From Parascedosporium putredinis (Eukaryota; Ascomycota; Sordariomycetes; Microascales; Microascaceae): DNA of 64,000 nucleotides. The number at the start of each line of letters is the position of its first letter. The first letter of the stretch is position 1. The stretch covers positions 372,001 to 436,000 of the forward strand of contig CASHTG010000001.1 of NCBI GenBank assembly GCA_949357655.1. Reading direction: 5' to 3'. The position numbers and the translations under genes are program-made. Of this stretch, positions 60,856 through 64,000 are shown in pieces. A model generated the notes under the pieces. That model did no database searches and was not told the DNA's origin. It was given only the letters and a program-made list of their open reading frames with translations.

Positions 60856-63800
60856 GGCTCAAGGATGAGGAGTTCTGTGAGAGGACGAAAGCGTTTCTCT
60901 GACGGGGAGCGTCAAGGTCTGAGTGATGTTCGATGGTCCTAGAAGAGAGGATGCTACTTCAATATTTTGTGTCTTCTACTCACCGGGCAGGATCTTGGGT
61001 TAGCTAGGCTCAAGCGGCACCAGAGCCGAAGTCACGGAGATGAAAGGGGACGTCGGGAGCGGGTACCATACAAGTGTTTCGATGCTTCTTGAAAGATTCG
61101 ATGCCGAGTTGGGACTGGTCCTGAGATGAAGATCTAAGTGATGAGAAGAAAGAGAGGGACGAAGGACGAGGTGAGTCTGTGAAATATATAGACGAGTGAC
61201 GATGGAGACAATCAGTAACAGGACCTCTAGCAGGTAGGTGCAAAAAACGAATCACTGCTCCAGTCGAATAATAAATACATCAATAATAAACCTGAACGTA
61301 TTTTACTGTACATGTTACTCTTTTCTTGCTCCAGTTCAGATATGGTCTTGAGAATCGTCCATAGCCCCTTCCCTTTTATATCGTTACTCTCTATCTGTAG
61401 CTATATTGTCAAAGGCGCTGCTCCAGTCTGTTCATTTTAGGGGTTCCTTCCTTTTATGATACGAGAAATATGTAGATGAAGATTTTCTAGTTTTTCCTCC
61501 TTCCTCCAGTCGATGCCCCATTTCACCAATATGAGATATTGGCAGATGTACAGAGCTTAGTTGTAGAGAATTTGAGGAGGCATTGGGAGTCTTGAGTAGA
61601 GAGAGGATGTTTTCAATTTAGCTAGATATCGAGCTGCAATCCTCACATATTCTCGTAGATTTGCCTTGAATCGTGACGGCCGGCCATATCCACCACAGGG
61701 AACCTCGATATGCTAGATCTGATGCTACAAGTGTTTTGGATTCATGTCCCGTCTGGGTGCAATTTCAGCAAACAAGAACCCAGAGAATTCCAGTCTTTCA
61801 CCCTGTTCTCATCGATGCTTCTCGTGCCCCCAAGCACCGCGTCCTCACGGCACCAAGGCCGGAGGAAACCTCTGACCATCCTCCGACTCGGGTGCGGCTC
61901 AAAAGGCCGGAGTCAGAGAGGCCGTACCGCACGTGCGCGACCCGCTAAACATCAAACCTTACGCTTCATTGCAAGAGACTTGAGTGGATGGATCAGCTTC
62001 GCTGCCATGCTCCCCTCTCTCTCTCTCTTCAAGACAGCTCAACACAGGCCGAACACGGAAGGCCAAGCGTCCTCTGCCCCCGAGAAGACGTCAAAGCACC
62101 AACCAACCCTTAGCACAAGAGCGCAGGCAAAGCAATCTCGTCGTCGCCAGGCGCTCCTTCGGTGAGCGTTGCCTTTCGGTAGGGATGGAATAGATGGAAT
62201 GCTAAAGGGCCGGCTAGGATCAGCTCTACTGTACGCCAAGGGCAATAGTTCGCCGTCAACGTAGGCAGGCGTGACTACGAGCAGCAGTCTCGGCGGCGGC
62301 CCTCGCCGCATGCGTACGTCTCGCGTCTCACGTCTTTCACATCACACCCCTCTCCTTCCCCTCCCCGACGAGAATGGGCCGAACGTCCGCTGTGTCGTTT
62401 CCCCAAGAGGCTGTTCCGGGAGTGTCCTAAGGTTCCCTGTGGGAGCTTCTATAAACGAGCAAGTGGTATATTTTTAGGCACTTATGGATCTATGTGCATG
62501 GCCTCTCTATTTAGGGCCAGCCGACACATCAATATCTGCGAGCGTCATCCTCCGGCGCTTCCTTGTTGCACTCTCGTAGCCCAACACGATCGGGTGGTGG
62601 TAGCTTGGCACTGCTGTCTGTGGAGTCTGATAAATGCCTGTTTTTTTGCTCCCCTTTTCAGGGAATCGACCCGTCGCTCTAAGAGAACATGGAAGGAAGG
62701 AAATCCAAGGCGGGCGGGATGAATACACACGAGCGAGGGCTTCCCCACACTCTCTCCTGCGGACTTTGCTCACCACCGTGACAGCCGCTCGGGATATCGT
62801 CCCTTACGCCCGCTTGATCTTGCCTTTTCCCTCTCCCCCTTTTCCCCCTATTTCTACGCCCTTTTCTACTCCCTTTCCTCCCCACTCTCTAGGCTCTGCA
62901 TTGGCCCGCGCTGCAAGCAGTGGTCACAAGATATTGCGCAGTTTGGCGAAAGCAGTGCCAGCACAGGCCCTCCCCTCCCCGCCTCCTCTGATGGTAGGAA
63001 GATAGCCCCGTTCAGGTGAAGAGGTTGGGGCAATGGCCTGTTCCGCAACAAGCGCTATAATAATAATACTGGGTTCTCTCATAATACGATATCAAATAAC
63101 TTGGCGGTAGGAGCGCCGACGCCACTCGTCGCCAATAATCGAGAGACTTGGGGTCGCTAGTAGGCCGAGCAAAGCGCCAGCACTTGTCCTAACCTAGGCG
63201 ATGCTTCAATAAATCCGCCACACGTGAAGCGCCCCCATCGGAAGGGCGAAAGCCCGGGGAAGAGGACGTGGAGGAAACCAGAAGAGGGAACCCAGAAAAA
63301 AAAAAAAAAAAAAAAGAGCTTGCCCATAATACATTGTGGCCCTACGCGGCCCCACGATGCACCTGGGGAGTTGGGAGGGTTGTGGTCGGCTCGGGTCTTT
63401 GCCGGCTTCTCTTTGCGAGCTGTGTCGTCTCACTCATTCATTCTTCAGGTTTTCTACGTTTTTCTTTTTCTTTTCTCTTGCTTTTTTGCTTCCCCTTCCT
63501 CTTCTCTTTTTCCCCCGTTGCCTCTGGTCGGCTTCGCTCTGCGCCCGCCCAAAACGGCCCAGGTTCGAAAATATGGTTCGTTAAAAAAGCAAGGTGCGTC
63601 CGGCCTAGCTTTGCATTGTCGAACGTCGACGTCGATGTCGACGCCGCAAGATGCGCTAGAGAGTTGGGGTAAGCCAGCTCGACGGAAGTAAACGAGCAAA
63701 GGGGGTGCGCGGGGGAGGGAAGGGAAAGAGGGCATGCTTGACGGATCTTGCTCCCCAACGAGAGAGACCGGGCCATCAGCCGAACGACTCCCCTCTGACC

Positions 63801-64000
63801 TCAATGTCGAGGGCGGGGGCCGGGCCTGCCCAAGAGGAGGATGGTCTGAAACAGCAAGAGTAGACAGACACCTCCGGACTGAGCCTGGTGCCGACGCAAC
63901 ATTAATGACAGCCAGCATGGGCATGCCCCACGGGAGCGAGGGACGGCCCTCGCTTCCACCAAGGAAGACGATCTCCCCAATTCCGTCCCGCTGGTACGCT
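60856..64000. other. gene-free right end of window
   Basis: No supported gene. It begins with the promoter of the zinc-finger gene, passes an AT-rich stretch near 61.26-61.65 kb, and ends in pyrimidine-rich DNA. An A20 run lies at 63296-63315. Short open frames resemble nothing known. A gene starting beyond 64 kb could have its leader here. Confidence 0.55.
63296..63315 (+). repeat. poly(A) run of 20
   Basis: Uninterrupted A20 in non-coding DNA. No adjoining retroposon-like sequence or target duplication was seen. Confidence 0.9.

Overview
The window is nuclear DNA of a filamentous ascomycete (Pezizomycotina, most likely a Sordariomycete). The evidence is short GT-AG introns (60-280 bp), genes split between both strands with no operons, long pyrimidine-rich leaders, and proteins of clear fungal type: an ENA sodium P-type ATPase, a Glc8-type PP1 inhibitor, Lcl2, GH76, a DUF4748-type protein and a TFC1-like TFIIIC subunit. 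I did not identify the genus. I can support fourteen protein-coding genes. I found no rRNA, tRNA, CRISPR array, insertion sequence or intact transposon.

Layout. 1-5.7 kb: gene-free upstream region with paired PacC-type sites. 5.7-9.3 kb: ENA Na+-ATPase (+). 12.6-13.6 kb: protein phosphatase inhibitor 2 / GLC8 (+). 14.6-15.4 kb: LCL2 (-), divergent from mitochondrial ribosomal protein bL27m (+, 15.9-17.0 kb). 17-20.1 kb: gene-free, with an AT-rich island near 19.1-19.4 kb that looks like decayed repeat. 20.1-22.9 kb: a composite zinc-finger/cupin protein (+). 24.4-28.9 kb: a serine-hydrolase/CorA fusion (+). 29.4-30.5 kb: TAF11 (-), divergent from GTP cyclohydrolase I (+, 31.9-33.1 kb). 34.6-36.1 kb: GH76 GPI-anchored wall enzyme (-). 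39.5-43.3 kb: inositol-polyphosphate 5-phosphatase with an N-terminal WD40-like region (-). 45.7-46.3 kb: DUF4748-type small protein (+). 47.0-49.1 kb: CID/RS-domain protein (+). 50.2-52.7 kb: PP2A B56 subunit (-). 56.3-59.0 kb: TFC1 (+). 59.2-60.9 kb: C2H2 zinc-finger protein (-). 60.9-64 kb: no gene seen.

Most of these are housekeeping genes: transcription (TAF11, TFC1, CID/RS protein), PP1/PP2A control (GLC8, B56), mitochondrial translation, pterin synthesis, wall building and ion homeostasis. They do not form one pathway. The less usual part is 19-29 kb, where the AT-rich island is followed by two multidomain proteins of unknown role.

A warning for anyone using the translation: eleven of the fourteen genes carry one to eight apparent frame shifts. 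Nearly all sit at a C/G (less often A/T) run, and at nearly all the conserved protein continues in the next frame. Three genes (LCL2, the hydrolase-CorA fusion, the DUF4748-type gene) read cleanly. This looks like homopolymer miscounting in the assembly, not gene death. I describe the genes as functional and give the positions of the breaks.
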